A DNA stretch of 64,000 bases from Membranipora membranacea (Eukaryota; Bryozoa; Gymnolaemata; Cheilostomatida; Membraniporidae): positions 26,719,387 through 26,783,386 of the forward strand of contig OU612069.1 of NCBI GenBank assembly GCA_914767715.1, given 5' to 3'. Shown one piece after another: positions 1 through 12,164 of the stretch; the first letter of the stretch is position 1, and each line of letters opens with the position of its first letter. The notes under the pieces are model-generated. The model did not search any database and had not been told where the DNA came from. It saw only the letters and a list, made by a program, of their open reading frames with translations. The position numbers were made by a program, and so were the translations under genes.

Positions 1-204
1 CCCTATTTGAGCTTCTTCCCTGTGGGAGTTTGTTTTCACTATGTTATCCTGTTCAGGATCAGGACTAAGGGTTACCACAACAAGTAGTTGTACATTTCAG
101 CTACAAACATTAATAGTCACCAACAGATATTCTTGCCAACTTAATGTTTAGTGATTTCAGTGATTGATCAATTTGAGCTACCTCAGAACATAATGCCATA
201 AGAG
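1..204. repeat. Tail of 2.4-kb tandem unit (unit 0, partial)
   Basis: This stretch aligns by eye with the end of the later units (5570-5760 and 8160-8360). It shares the 'ggnttaccacaac' core, the 'caacagAnattct' core and the 'aaaatgccanaagagttgaaa' end in the same order. It is the right-hand end of a unit whose body lies left of the window. The copy stops where reverse-transcriptase-like sequence begins, so a LINE fragment appears to have split the array here. Confidence 0.55.
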
Positions 205-1372
205 TTGAAAAATAAAAAAAAGCTGTTCTATCAGTTGATCTCAAGCGGTGTTTTTGGACCCAGTTTTTGGATCAAAGTTTCTTTGCTGCATCTTTTAGGC
301 AAAGTCTGTGAACAGGTTATCGTTGAAAAGATCAAGTTTTGTGCGAAACATCTCATCGGTAGCAATCAGTATGCATTTTGTTGGGACATTAGACGCTATT
401 CTAAAGCTTATTGATGCTATAAAATCAGACTTAGATTTGGCTCACAATACTCAAGTACAATTATAGGGGGGTCTTGATTTTTCTAGAGCACTTGATAGGC
501 TTTAGCCAATTATCGTTCTAAGTAAAATATAAATTATGATGCGAATGAAAATCTACTGAATCTATTAGCTGATTTTCTAGTACATAGGAAACAATGTGTA
601 AAATTAAATAGCACCTTTTCTAATTACATTGATATCTCTGTAGGGGCACCACAGGGCACCAAGCTCGGGCACCTGCTATGGCTTTTTAATGTTAACAACT
701 TGAATGTTGAGGATTTTAGATTAGTGCAGTATACAGATGACTCTTTTGCCGCAGCTTTTTTATGGTACAATGGTGGCTGATGATAATAGTATGCTACTGA
801 ATGCTTACAATACTGGTATAATCAACGTTTTGCTGAATTACCATAATGAGTATAACGATCCTGTGAATTTGAGTCAGTGATTCACCATCTCAGATTGCCA
901 AGTATTTAGGTATGGCATTGATAATCATTTATCTTTTAATAAACATGTAGAATCTCTTGCCTCATCCTGTAATAGTGAGATATTTCTTTTACTTCATGAT
1001 CAAACAAAGTTGTTAGATATTATAATTGATAATAAGTTGAATTTTAGTAGCCATATTGAATATTTAATTTCTAAGTGTAATAGCCGATTATTGTTAATGA
1101 GACAACTGAAATCTTTTGGACTCAACAGTGACAGCCTCAACACGTTTTATATATTTAACATAAGATCCATTTTATTGTATGGGGCCCTGCTTGGCATAAC
1201 TTTTATCCTTGACATCAAAAGAAAAACTAGAGAAAATTCAACCCCCCCCTCCGATGTGAGTTACATTGATAGGTTAGCTTTCCATTCTATTTCGCCACTC
1301 AATGATTTCATATTTTCCAGCAGTTATTGTAGTAGCCACTCTTGGTTTGATAGAGAAGTGAAATTAAACTAA
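205..1372 (+). pseudogene. Non-LTR retrotransposon reverse transcriptase remnant
   Basis: Frameshifted remains of a LINE reverse transcriptase. In order I read an 'SLLHLLGKVCEQVIVEKI' segment (the usual 'P-I-S-L-L...K..E' fingers region), a 'LDFSRALDRL' palm motif A followed by a 'GAPQGTKLG' motif B, 'VQYTDDS' near 724-747 in place of the usual Y-A-D-D, and a thumb/connection part in the open frame 1010-1372 beginning 'LDIIIDNKLNFSSHIEYL'. Several frame changes and stops separate these, so it cannot be active. No endonuclease is visible, which implies 5' truncation. The order matches the CR1/L2/Jockey group. It sits inside the tandem array. Confidence 0.75.
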
Positions 1373-2369
1373 TACCAATACCAATTAGTATATCACTTGA
1401 TCAGTGTGGTCAGCAGACCTATGGTGGTTGTGTCATTGGAGATCGTATAACCATGCCCACTTCGATTTTGCAGTAAATCTAAAAAGTCAACTGTCCTTCA
1501 CGCTTGAATTTTAATTTAATTTTGTATACATAATTATGCTGACACTGATCTGTCATGCCGTTTTAGTTCCCAGCAGACCAACCATTCACCTCTCTGGACA
1601 GCGTTAGCGGAGGAGTGACTGAATGGAAAGAAAAAGTTAAAGCAGGGAAATCGATTGCAACCTCAGATGGGAAACACTATAAAAGCGCAAAACATCATAA
1701 ATATTAGTGAACAAGGAGACTGATTTTTGAGTGCAAGCGGTATAAAGACTGAAGAGAGACATTTATATTCTAGTCAGGCAACAGCAGGATATTTATACCG
1801 ACAACTGTCCGATATAATGTATTATGTACCATTGGCAGATTTTACACAGAAGTACAAAGCTGTCCAGCATGCTGGGAATTTTTTGCTCCTTCAATTGATA
1901 AAACAATTGTGCTTTTAAATCCTTCAATCAATATGCCTTCTTTTCTTCTTTATCTGAAATTTGTGTACAGCCATTATTAGGATCAAACTTTTTAATTTTA
2001 CACGTATTTGATGCTTCGAGGTTTCAATCACCCAAAGAGTTTTCTGGACTGGCTATATGTAATATATTTAATTATTTTTATGCATTATTTAGATCAGCCA
2101 TCGTTATCAATAAAGTATCAGTAACTGCTGCAACTTCAGTCATGGGCTACTTCATACAACACTTTTACTTGTATTGATAATTTTGCTTGCCACAGATTTG
2201 ACAATGGGTTGTTGACTTGGCAGATACTTAAAATAATAATCCCATCTTTGACACTTGAATAATAGAACAGCGAAAACAAAACTCCAATTTAGACCCATAT
2301 TTCAGCGCTACATATATGCGATGTAGTTTTCGATGTGTCAGCTGAAAGTATTGAATAAATTAAAATAGG

Positions 2370-3150
2370 TTGAAGAATTTTTACTTGGCAACATTAACGA
2401 TCAATTTTAACTTATGCATTGCAGTTTGGTTTTCACTTTTGCTAGATGGTGATAAATCTTCTTTAGAAAGAATTAAAAGAGCTGCTACAAGAACTATTTT
2501 TCCAGCCCATAGCTATGAGGAAAGGCTGATACTTTTTTGTTTTCAACCTTATCTGAATTGATTTTCTATCTGAGCAAGAGACATTTTAATATAATAGCAA
2601 ATGATCCAGAGTACCCACTTTTTAGTTGAGATAATATGAAATCAACCCATCAAAGAAAAAAGAACTAGTTTCTGTAATAAACGAGATCACCCTGATCTCA
2701 TACAGCTTACTATCGATGACGTAGACATAGAGACAGTTAATGAGTACAAATACCTCGGAACAACACTGGAAAGAAAACTCTCATTTAATACCATACATTG
2801 AAGCTAGTGGAGAAGTCTAACAAAAGATTATTCATCGTGAAACAATTAGCCTACCTCAATGTCATCGCCACCACAATTCAACTAGCTTACACCACATTTA
2901 TAGAAAGTGTCCTTATCTTACCATCTATCCATAATCTACGGACACTTAAATCAAGATGACATGAAACAGTACAACCACACCATCACTGTAGCATTTTGTT
3001 TAAGCCAACACCAAATCTCCTGTACAAACATCAGCGAAGTATACATCAAAGCTTTCAAAACCAAATGTTTGCGTATGAAATGCTGTGGACAGGACACTAT
3101 CATAGACTTCGAAACATTGCCATCTGTTAGATACTGTGTGCCATAATACA
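2370..3150 (+). pseudogene. Further LINE reverse-transcriptase fragments
   Basis: Two short remnants in shuffled order. At 2370-2561 the frame reads 'SSLERIKRAATRTIFP', the helix near the C-terminus of LINE ORF2 proteins where the consensus runs l-x-r-i-q-x-r-A-x-R-i-i. At 2690-2800 the frame reads 'DDVDIETVNEYKYLGTTLE', the strand just after the catalytic palm ('v..fkYLG'). Because the C-terminal piece lies before the palm piece, these are from two broken copies or a rearranged one. No intact ORF. Confidence 0.6.
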
Positions 3151-4605
3151 GAGTAAATGCCAGAAAATTCTGTTTCAGATCAAGACTGTTAAACTCTATC
3201 TTTCCATAACTCATTTTATACTTATTCTCAGTCATTTTTTATTGAGAATTCTTATGCCTATATGGTATGACGGAGCACTCAGGAAAGCAACCAATTTTAT
3301 CGTAAAAATTGATACAAAATACATACATACATATACACAGCAGAAGTGCATCCTCTCGTCATAATGCTATTATTTCTGAACTTAGATCTGCAAGACTCAA
3401 AAAGGTACAAAATCATTTTCTCCAACCATGATGCCTTATTTTGACATACAACCTTTGCAATTTAATGTTTATAAACTTTATCTATGTTTCACTTTTTTCC
3501 GAGTCCATTTTTTAAGTAATGTAACCATTCAATTTTATTATTCTCATTTTGCCGAATGTATAAATAAACTTCACTGAATCTGACACTGAAACAAGGATGA
3601 AATATATGGATTTTTGAAACGAGTTTGCGATTCATTAGCGGAGTAGAATTTTCCTATAACATTTAACATAAAAATGACTCAACAGCAACAATTTTTAAAG
3701 GTCAGATCACAAGCTGTTGAGAGAAGAACACAACTCTCATTATGTCATATTGCTGTTCTAAACATAAGCATCTAGATGCGTTGAATGTTCCTGTGCATGG
3801 TATACCAGTATTCTTAGTTAAAACTGTGAGGTCGACTGTATTCAGACTTTATTGCCCTATTTTCTGTTTGGAAGTTGTTTAAAACCCTGAAGGCACCTGT
3901 TGGTTCAGAGCTCATCACAACTCAATCTCATCATTATGGACTGTATCAAAACATATCTAAAGTGTAACAAAATGTCTGATAAACATACCCTCAACAACAT
4001 ATCAATTTACTTGAACCACCCTCAATTTCTTTCGTACTTTGCTCACTTAAGAAGATCAATCATTCATATTTTTTCGAAACCAATATAGTATTTGGAAGAC
4101 GCAGGGTTCAACTTACTGAATTCGAGTTGCCTTGGGGAAAATAGCCGTGTGTAGGATTTTGATATTAAATCTTCTTCATAATGTCTTCCTTACTACTCCC
4201 TACTCCTATTGGGTTCCTGGTTGAGTGTCACTGATGTGATGCTGTCACTGCCGTTGTCTCCCAGGAGTGCAGGTGCAGTTTTCAAGCTTATCTGAAAATA
4301 AAAGGGAACTTGTAAATTTTTCATTTGATATTTGTCGATGACTGATCACGGCCAGATTGACCTGATCTATAGCATTCAAGTGACAGGAATCCTTAATAAT
4401 TAAAGATGAAAATATTCGTTTGTCTAGGCAATCAAACTGGGCACTGAGCAAATTATTATATCTAGGGTCTGTGGAGCTGAAGCTTTGTGTGCAAAGCTAC
4501 CCCATACAATCACTTTACTTACATAATAAAATATAGGTATTGTGTGGGGTAACTCTATCAAGTTGCTTCAAGTTGTCATTATAAGGCTACACATCTGTCA
4601 TATAG

Positions 4606-4662
4606 GCTGGGCAGGCTGTCGACAGCCTGACAGCCCCCCCCCCCCCCCCGACAGCCTGCCCA
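4606..4662. repeat. Hairpin with poly-C loop
   Basis: Arms 'gggcaggctgtcg' (about 4608-4621) and its complement (about 4649-4661) flank a second small palindrome and a run of about 17 C. It lies inside tandem unit 1 and is absent from the other units, so it was added after duplication. Confidence 0.7.
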
Positions 4663-4891
4663 AACCTTGGGAACATAGTGAATGATTTCGGGCTTGTATA
4701 GAATGTTACTAGAGTCTGGCTATTTTTGCAAGCCCGTTGTTTGGCAAAAGGAAGCTTATCATGCTATTCCAGATATGGAATTCAATGGTTAAATTATAAA
4801 GCTGAAATCTTCTACAGTAAAAGCAGGGAGCTTTAAAAAAGCATTGATTGGTCTCAAAAGTTGTTTGAGGGACTAATTGATAAAGGCTTAC

Positions 4892-5014
4892 CGATCGTTA
4901 GAATCTGTATTGTTGTCCGTCACATAACAAACAGCCAGTAGGTGAGATGGAAGCTGATACCAACTATCCAGCAGTTAACAGCATGATGCAATTACTCAGA
5001 CTTCTGATATTGTG
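4892..5014 (-). other. Exon-like segment in tandem unit 1
   Basis: Paralogue of the 7454-7566 segment, 123 versus 113 bp. Minus strand acceptor 'gtttctttcag' and donor 'GATCG|gtaagc' both fit the animal consensus. No frame is fully open. Retention of both splice sites in two diverged copies is the reason for listing it. Confidence 0.45.
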
Positions 5015-6044
5015 CTGAAAGAAACAAAACCATTCTGGTTAGAAAGCTGCAGACACATACGATAGTTCACCTTAGCTTGAGAATAATCACAATGGCCAGT
5101 CACGTGTTCATATTTTAATTCATATTCTAGAAAATAACAGTGCTTTGGATTCACAAGCTTGTGGCATCAGGATCATGACTTTAAATAAATCACCATTTTA
5201 GGAGGATGATGCCAAGAACAACAACATTTTCAATGCAGCTATATAAGCATTAGTAGTATGGTTTTATGGCACAAGACCTGAATTGAGACAATCACGGTCT
5301 TGTTGGGAGGTTCTTGTAATGAATTTAGTGAGAAAAAAATTATTGTCGTGTGAGAAGCATAACAGGTCAGTGAAAATTTATGGAAATGATACTGGCAACA
5401 AAATTCTTACGTTCATAGAGTGTTGTAAAATAACGGCAGAGGGCAGACAGAGTAGTCAGGAGTTTTCAGCTAGTTGCATCAGTTTTTTTGCAACTTCATG
5501 AATGTAGAGCCTCTGATCACAACACTGTCTCTTTTCTATTAGCAATAATTGGTCATTACCTGAAATTCAAATTAACGTTTGAACTAAGGATTACCACAAC
5601 ATCAGAGGACCGGACACCAACAGAAATTCTGACCAATATATGCATAGCTCTTATAATAAACTTATTGTAGGATGTACACAATAATACTGGTGAATTGTGG
5701 GAATGATTTTAGTGTTTGATTTCAGTTGCCCGAATACAAAATGCCACAAAAGTTTAAATGTTTTATTTAGCAGTTTATGTCATCATAAATTACAAGAGCA
5801 TAATATATAAACATGCTTACTAAAATTCAACTTCAATGCTAGAGTATTGTTAGATTAAGCTTTTCTATCAATCCCTCACAATTAGCGTTTTTGTATGGCC
5901 AGTTTATCAATTTACAGACCATAATGACTGAACTTTTTATACAGGTTTGTAACTCATTCAACAGTATAGAATTTGTTATAACATATGGCCTAAGACACAA
6001 ACTGGCTCAACAGCAACGGGTTGTTAGGGAAAAACAAAACTCAC

Positions 6045-6130
6045 CTTGTCATATCGGCTGCCATCTGTGTTATCAGCATCAGCATCTTGAGGTGGTCTTT
6101 GTACTTGTGCATATTATACCGGGAACTGCA
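6045..6130 (-). other. Exon-like segment ending GACAAG|gtgagt in unit 2
   Basis: Minus strand, possible acceptor 'aacatcttgcag' near 6131, donor 'GACAAG|gtgagt' at 6045. Unit 3 has the matching donor 'GACAAG|gtcagt' at 8558. One frame reads an acidic stretch 'PQDADADNTDGSRYDK' in unit 2 and 'PQDADLDDTDSSQYDK' in unit 3. In unit 2 this frame meets a stop close to the acceptor, so coding status is unresolved. In unit 1 the donor is lost and a stop is present. Confidence 0.35.
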
Positions 6131-6456
6131 AGATGTTAATTCAGAATTGCCCTGATCTCTGCTTGATTGTCGTTAAAACCTGTTGGAACAGAGCTCCATA
6201 TTCATTGTGATGGGCTGAAACAACCAATATATACCAAAGGGTGTTAATGACGATCATCTCAATATATAGCACAGTACGCTCTTCATGTTTATGGACAATT
6301 TCTAATCAAAATGTTTCACATTTAAAAGACAACTGTTTGCAAATGATAGTCATGACAAGGATTTTTACATCAGAAACTACTATCGTCTTTGAAAGGTGAT
6401 GCGATCAACTTCCCGAATTTGTGTTGCCTAGGGAAATTAGTCAATAGGTTTTGATA

Positions 6457-6591
6457 CTAAATTTTCTTCCCTTCTTCCATGGCCTGTCCTGGTTCTTTGA
6501 ATGTCACTGATGTGATGTGGTAATTGTTAAAATTTTCGTCGACCAGGAGATCAGGTGTATATTGGTTCTTAATTGCAGTTTTTAAGCTTAT
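6457..6591 (-). other. Exon-like segment beginning ATAAGCTT in unit 2
   Basis: Minus-strand acceptor 'gtttttttcag|ATAAGCTT'. The same acceptor and exon start occur in unit 1 (from 4291) and unit 3 (from 9032). The open frame begins 'ISLKTA' in units 1 and 2 and 'ISLEVS' in unit 3. Both longer copies contain 'ITSVT' before a stop. Between these anchors the copies differ by indels. Function unknown. Confidence 0.4.
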
Positions 6592-7453
6592 CTGAAAAAA
6601 ACCGCAACTGTGAATTTTCATTTGAAATTGGGCGATGAAAGCTGACAACCAGATTGACCTATAACATTAAAGTGACGGGAATCATTGATGATTAAAGACG
6701 GAAACATTGGTTTGTCAAGGCAATCAAACTTGGCACTGTGCAAATTATTATATCTAGGGTCTGTAGAAATGAAGCAAAGCTACCCCATAACGTTAAGTTA
6801 CTTAAATAATATAATAAATAAGTGTTGTGTGGGGTAACGTTGCAGTGTCTCAGTTTTCTCATAACTTTTCTCCAAAGTCATTATATGACCACACATCTGA
6901 CATATGCATTTAAGCCACTTGTTACTAATATCATCTCCACAGCAAATTTGATGATTGTGCTTTTGGCTACAAAATGTGGTATACAATTCAAGACAGATAA
7001 AGCCTAAAGCATATCATAAAGCTGATAGCGCGCACTACATTTTACAGTAAAAGCAGGGGAGCTTTAAACAAGCATCGATTGAGCTAAAAAGTTTTTGAGG
7101 GTTTGAGTAGACTTATGGATATCAATTTATGGATCAGTAGTGAAATACATAGCGTGGCTATTTGTAGAGATACGCCATCAGTATGAAGTTTTGTGTCAGG
7201 ATCTAAATCAAATTATGTATCTGGCAGCTTTCACGGAATGCATCGATTGACGTCCCAGTAACAACCTTCAAAAACTCAGGCAAGCTGCTTGACAAAAGTT
7301 TACAAGTGTCAGCTTCTCTAGATTCTGAACTTGTGGCCCAATCAAAGATGAGAAATGTGGTCCAGAAAAGCCATACACCTGCTGAGGGTCAGATTTGTAC
7401 CCCCCATTCATATAAAATAAATTGTTTGAGTAGACTAATTGAAATATACTTAC

Positions 7454-7566
7454 CTGTTGTTACAATCTGTATTGCTGTCCGTCACATAACGATGAAAGAT
7501 GGAAGCTGATACCAACTATCCACCAGTTAACAGCTTGATTTTCTTACTCAGATATGGAATACTGCG
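7454..7566 (-). other. Exon-like segment in tandem unit 2
   Basis: Minus strand: acceptor 'gatttatttcag' before 7566 and donor 'CAG|gtaagta' after 7454. The paralogous segment in unit 1 keeps both signals. All three frames have stops, and in one frame the TAG falls at the equivalent place in both units. If transcribed, this is an untranslated exon, a 3' coding end or a non-coding RNA exon rather than an internal coding exon. Confidence 0.45.
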
Positions 7567-8299
7567 CTGAAATAAATCAAAACATTATGGTTAGGAAAGC
7601 TGCAGACACATAAGATATTTTACTTTAGCTTGAGAATAATCGCAGTGACCAGCCACGTGTTCATATTTTAAATCATATTCTAGCAAAGAACAATTGTTTA
7701 CAGTATGCTGGATTCTCAAGCTTGAGGGATCAGGATAATGACTCTAAATTAATCACTATTTTATGAGGATGATCCCAAAAAAAAATTTTTTCAACACAGC
7801 AATATAAGCATGAGCAGCAAGGTTTTATGGCATAAGACCTGAATTTGGACAATCAAGGTCCTATTCTTTGTTCTTGATATAAATTTAATGTAAAGAAAAT
7901 TCACCGTAGTGTGAGACGCACAAGAGCACATTGATACATTTATGAAAAGAATAGTGGCAACAAAATTTATCACCTGCACAGAGTGTTGTAAAATGAGGGC
8001 AGAGAGCAAACAGAGTAGTCAGGAGTTTTCAGCTTGCTGAATTGGTTCAGCTGTAACTACAGCGTCTTTTGCCAAGACCTTCCAAGTTTACACAACCTCT
8101 GATCACGCATCTGTCTCTTTTTCATTAGCAAAAACTGGTCGTTACCCGAAATTTAAACTAAAGTTTCAGCTAGGGATAACCACAACATCATAGAACCGGA
8201 CATCAACAGAAATTCTGACAAATATGTGTATTACTCTTATAATAAAGTTATTGTAGGATTTACAAAATAATAATGGTATAACGGTAAATAGGTGAATTT

Positions 8300-9080
8300 T
8301 GGGATTTAGTGTTCGATTTGAGTTGCCTCTATACAAAATGTCACAACAGTTGAAATGTTAGATCAAGCGTTTATTATGGTCAGCTGTTTATCAATTTACA
8401 GGCCAGAATAACTGAATTTTTAAACAAGTTTGCAACCCATTCAACAGAAGAGAATTTCTCACAACATATAACCTATGACATAAATGACAAACTGGTTGAA
8501 CGCAACAATTTTCACCGTTCAGATCACAAGTTGTTGAAACAAAAACGCAACACTGACCTTGTCATATTGGCTGCTGTCTGTGTCATCAAGATCAGCATCT
8601 TGGGGGGCATTTTTTCTTGGTGACCTTGGTGACCTTTGTAACATCATTGCTTGTGGGTACAGAGCTTATAACAATTCCACCTTCATTGATTTAGACTGGA
8701 ACAATCTAAAGTATAACAAGAGGTATACAGGATAATCAACTTAATATATCGAGGTGCGCGCCTTCATGTTTTGTTCACGTTTTCATATCAAAGTTTTTCA
8801 GATTTTAAAGAAAACTGATCGCGTAGGATAGTCTTGACAAGGATTTTTACATCAGTATGGTCTTTGAAAGCTGATGCGTTCAAATTACTGAATTGGTGTT
8901 GCCTCTTGCAAAATATTAGTCATCGTGGTTGATACTCATTTTTCGTCATAATAAGACTACAGATATCATGCTGTTACTGTTGCAGTTGTCGCTCAGGTGA
9001 ACAGATGTTTAAATGGAAACTTCTAAGCTTATCTGAAATTAATATCAAGCTCAATATCAATTGTTGTACCAGTAATTATC
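8300..9080. repeat. Tandem repeat unit 3 (partial)
   Basis: Third unit, truncated on its right side. The first 700 bp align with units 1 and 2 through the block at 8405-8640, the 'ggtacagagcttataacaa' neighbourhood near 8655 and the 'taagcttatctgaaa' acceptor block at 9022-9038. Similarity is lost soon after 9080. Confidence 0.7.
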
Positions 9081-9600
9081 TATCATTAAACATGTAAAGC
9101 ATTTATTTTTAATGAATAGATCAGAGGTGCCTAAGGAAACATTTTGTTTAATCTATGCCGCAAAAAAAATTTGTTCATAAAAGTAGACTTAAACACTTGT
9201 TTAGTCAATGGAGTAAATACAAATGCAAGAAACCCTACATCGTTGGCATTTTATGCTGCAGATGGAGAATTAAGCAGTCAGGAAATACGATATTAACAAC
9301 TCACCACCTCAAAGAGAATCACAAGCAGTGCAGTGTACTTAGATCAATCCTCAACTGAACAGTTCAAACTCCATGCCTCCAGTCCTCAATTATCCAAACA
9401 GAGAAGCATTGAATTCATTATATAAGTGAAGGTAAACTTTAGAAAATGATAACATGATGAGAACTGGTTACTTCAACAATAGAAGCTATGCACTGCTGGC
9501 TAATAGGAAAGCTAAATGAGAGCTGCTATGAATAGCTTACAAGGAGAAGGTTATATTATCTTGGTATTATCTTTCAGCTTGTTTTGAGAAATAATCTCAT
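9081..9600. other. No gene recognised
   Basis: AT-rich sequence between the tandem array and the MITE. A 67-codon open frame at 9155-9358 (plus) starts 'MPQKKFVHKS' but shows no recognisable domain and no splice support. Confidence 0.5.
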
Positions 9601-10035
9601 GGCTGGTGCACATTGTCCCAGACGACCATCCCAGATAGCCATCCCAGTCAATGTGAACATGAAAATGACACTATCCCAGACTGTCTGGGTCCGTGTGGGA
9701 CAGTATTGGGAAAGTTTGTAAGCGTCAAACTTTCCCGATGCTATCCCAGACGGACCAAGACTCATTTTGCATCTGGGTGCTATGTGAACCAGACATTTGG
9801 ATCAATGAGCTAAACCTTTAGTTCGTTGTTTAGTTCATTGTTTGGATGATCTGGGATCATCTGGGTTGATCTGGGACGATCCTAAACAATGTGAACATCA
9901 CCCCAGCACTATCCCAGAAAAAAACCTAACTGCTAGTCTGGGATGAATTTTATAATGTGAACATAAGACTGGGACCATCTGGGATAAATATCTGGGATGG
10001 CATCCCAGTGTCATCTGGGACAATGTGAACCAGCC
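9601..10035. mobile_element. MITE-like non-autonomous DNA transposon (435 bp)
   Basis: Terminal inverted repeats of about 22 bp: 'ggctggtgcacattgtccca' at the left end and the complement of 'tgggacaatgtgaaccagcc' at the right end, with one or two mismatches. The interior is packed with 'tctgggat/atcccaga' motifs in both orientations (roughly twenty) and 'aatgtgaacat' motifs, plus a small hairpin at 9708-9740. No coding capacity. I could not define a target-site duplication, so the superfamily is open. Confidence 0.8.
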
Positions 10036-10249
10036 TTTAGCCTCAGCTTAAATTAAATAACCTAATTACATCTCCAATTAATGACGTCTAATGGAAGTAA
10101 TGTCAAGAACAAGCGTTTTATAACAATGCTCTCAGTGATGGCTTATATAACATAAAAAGCTAACGGAAAAATCTGACTTAAAATTCTGCCTAAAAAGAAT
10201 GTAGTAAATGCAAGTTTATAGAATGGTGTCTCATATGCTGGGCAGGAGT

Positions 10250-10345
10250 AGGAAGTGGCTCAGTTGGTTAGAGTTCCGGTCTGCCGTAACGATAAAGTTT
10301 TGAAGGTTGTGGGTTCAAATCACCGGTTTGTAACACTGTTTTTTT
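10250..10345 (+). mobile_element. tRNA-derived SINE head
   Basis: A-box-like 'tggctcagttgg' at 10256-10267 and B-box-like 'gggttcaaatca' at 10311-10322 are spaced as in a tRNA gene, followed by 'accggtttg' and a T run near 10339. The anticodon arm is not convincingly paired and the variable region is too long, so it reads as a SINE head or tRNA pseudogene, not a working tRNA. Confidence 0.6.
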
Positions 10346-12150
10346 AATCAACCATCGACAATTCTATCGATTCAAGATCCATGGTGTATATGTGATTTTG
10401 GCTTCACTGATCGTAAACAATTGTTGTATCTTTTTCCACTGTACTTGAAATCCCAGTTTCAAAGATGACCCCAGCTCATATAATTTCATTATACCCCTGA
10501 TCGATCAGAGAAATGTGTTGTAACCACCGACCTATATAGAACATCCAGCTGGACTGTTATAACATTGAGATTGTGAAAATACAAATCCTATAGAGCTGTA
10601 AAAAATGGTACACTATTGACATTTTGGAAGTATTTGATAGGAAATCACAAGATAATGAACATCATGACCTCATATTCAAACTAAATCACAACAATAGCCA
10701 AAGCTCAATAATATCGCAGTAAACTTCCATTTTTTTTGTTAAATTGTTCTAAGAATATTTTCAGTGTAGTACCGAAGAGTATTGGCAATAAGTAATCAGC
10801 TTTTTACAGCCATCGGAGATTTCTGATCAGCACCTGTTTCACCTTATGTGCTCTGACTTGGCAAGTAATGTTTGTTTGTGCTGACTATTAGAGGTTTTTA
10901 ATTGATATGACACTGCTGCTGAATTTGATCTTGGATACATATTATATAAGTCATGCTCATCTTGTCTCTTGCTTGATCTCCCAGTGCTTACTGAACTGGT
11001 TTTTGCTCTAATTCTGCATAATCAGCAAATTTTGACAACATTGTGTTAAAGCTGTCATGATTGAATGTACTAAAATTCCTTGTCAATTGCAAGCTTTTTC
11101 ACAAAATTGAGAAAAGAGAATTCATCTGTTGTTGCAGTTTACTGTTACTAAAGGATTTTATTGAAGATCAACTTTAGAAATTGTTTTTGTAGTATATACC
11201 TCAATGCTCTACCTGTAAGCAAGGTTTTAGCTTGCTGAAAATCGTTTGATCAGCTTTCCGCTCCGCTTTTTGAGGACTATGAAGTTAAGAGGGTTTTCAG
11301 GAGCTTTCAGACTTTGGATCATGAGGCTTTTGATATTTTTATTTCTGTTTTGACAACTGCAGCTTAGATGTTTTAATCTGTTTTGGAGACACATAAATGA
11401 TGATTGGAGCTGGCTGATGCAAGATTTTTATGTTTTAGACAATGATATAGCTGTCATTATAAACAAGCAAAAAAGCAAAAATTTTGTCCGTCTTTGACTG
11501 TTACTGATGGCTGTGAGATTATAAATAACATATCAAGTATTCTATTGGATAGACATCTGGAAACTACACTGCACTTGGCTTGGTAACCAAGAGGACGGAT
11601 CTGTTCAGGAACCGTGATGCGAAGAATATTCACTGCTAGTTTATTGATTAACGCGTATTTGTGTAGATTTAATTTCTTTTCAAATTTGTCCGCCATCGCA
11701 GTATGAATTATTTAACTCTCAATTGAAATCCATAATAATAATTGCTTTTTTTAAATATTTTACTTTTATAGTTATTTTTTTTTCATCAAATGGGTCACAT
11801 CAAAATTTCATTGATTCCATAACCTGGCCTTTATTTAGGTTAGTAACCTTTTGTACCACTGAATTTAAATTCTAGTCACTGTTAATTAAACTGGTATAGT
11901 GCCAAGGAGTAATCCATCAGTGTAATTCTAAATTATACACACCAATCCTATAATTAACATATTTTTGATCAAATCATCAGTAATTGTCTCTGTTGTTAAG
12001 AAACCAACTTTGAATTATCATTTTGTTTTGTTTTTGTTTTGTTTGTTTGTTTAATTTATGACTTCTCATCCGAGAATGCTTACATAATAAAAGTAGTGTG
12101 CTTTCAAAAAGCCCCTCTAAAAATATATGAACAAAAATAAAATAAATCAT
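10346..12150. other. Non-coding or unrecognised stretch
   Basis: No convincing ORF, domain or structured repeat. A 79-codon minus frame at 11457-11696 has no recognisable motif. Small poly-T and GTTT-rich stretches occur near 11770 and 12020-12050. Confidence 0.5.
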
Positions 12151-12164
12151 TTCAAATGGCATAA

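Larger units (their letters stand above)
3590..5700. repeat. Tandem repeat unit 1 (about 2.3 kb)
   Basis: Head-to-tail copy of the unit also seen at 5890-8300 and 8340-9080. Landmarks shared in order: the 'caacagcaac' block (3680 / 6012), a 'gtcactgatgtgatg' block (4228 / 6504), 'aaattattatatctagggtctg' region (4450 / 6744), 'gtgtggggtaac' (4540 / 6827), 'ccgtcacataac' (4918 / 7480) and 'ccagcnacgtgttcatatttt'-like block (5097 / 7650). Copy-to-copy spacing is about 2.3-2.5 kb. Unit 1 lacks a roughly 350-400 bp stretch present in unit 2 (about 7090-7430). Confidence 0.8.
5700..8300. repeat. Tandem repeat unit 2 (about 2.5 kb)
   Basis: Best-preserved copy of the array. It carries all landmarks of unit 1 plus an extra internal stretch at about 7090-7430. 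On the minus strand it contains three exon-like segments with good splice signals (7454-7566, start at 6591, end at 6045). Divergence from unit 1 looks moderate, with scattered substitutions and small indels. Confidence 0.8.

Noticed and set aside
10250-10345. Functional tRNA gene
   Set aside because: A and B boxes are present, but the anticodon arm does not pair and the variable region is too long.
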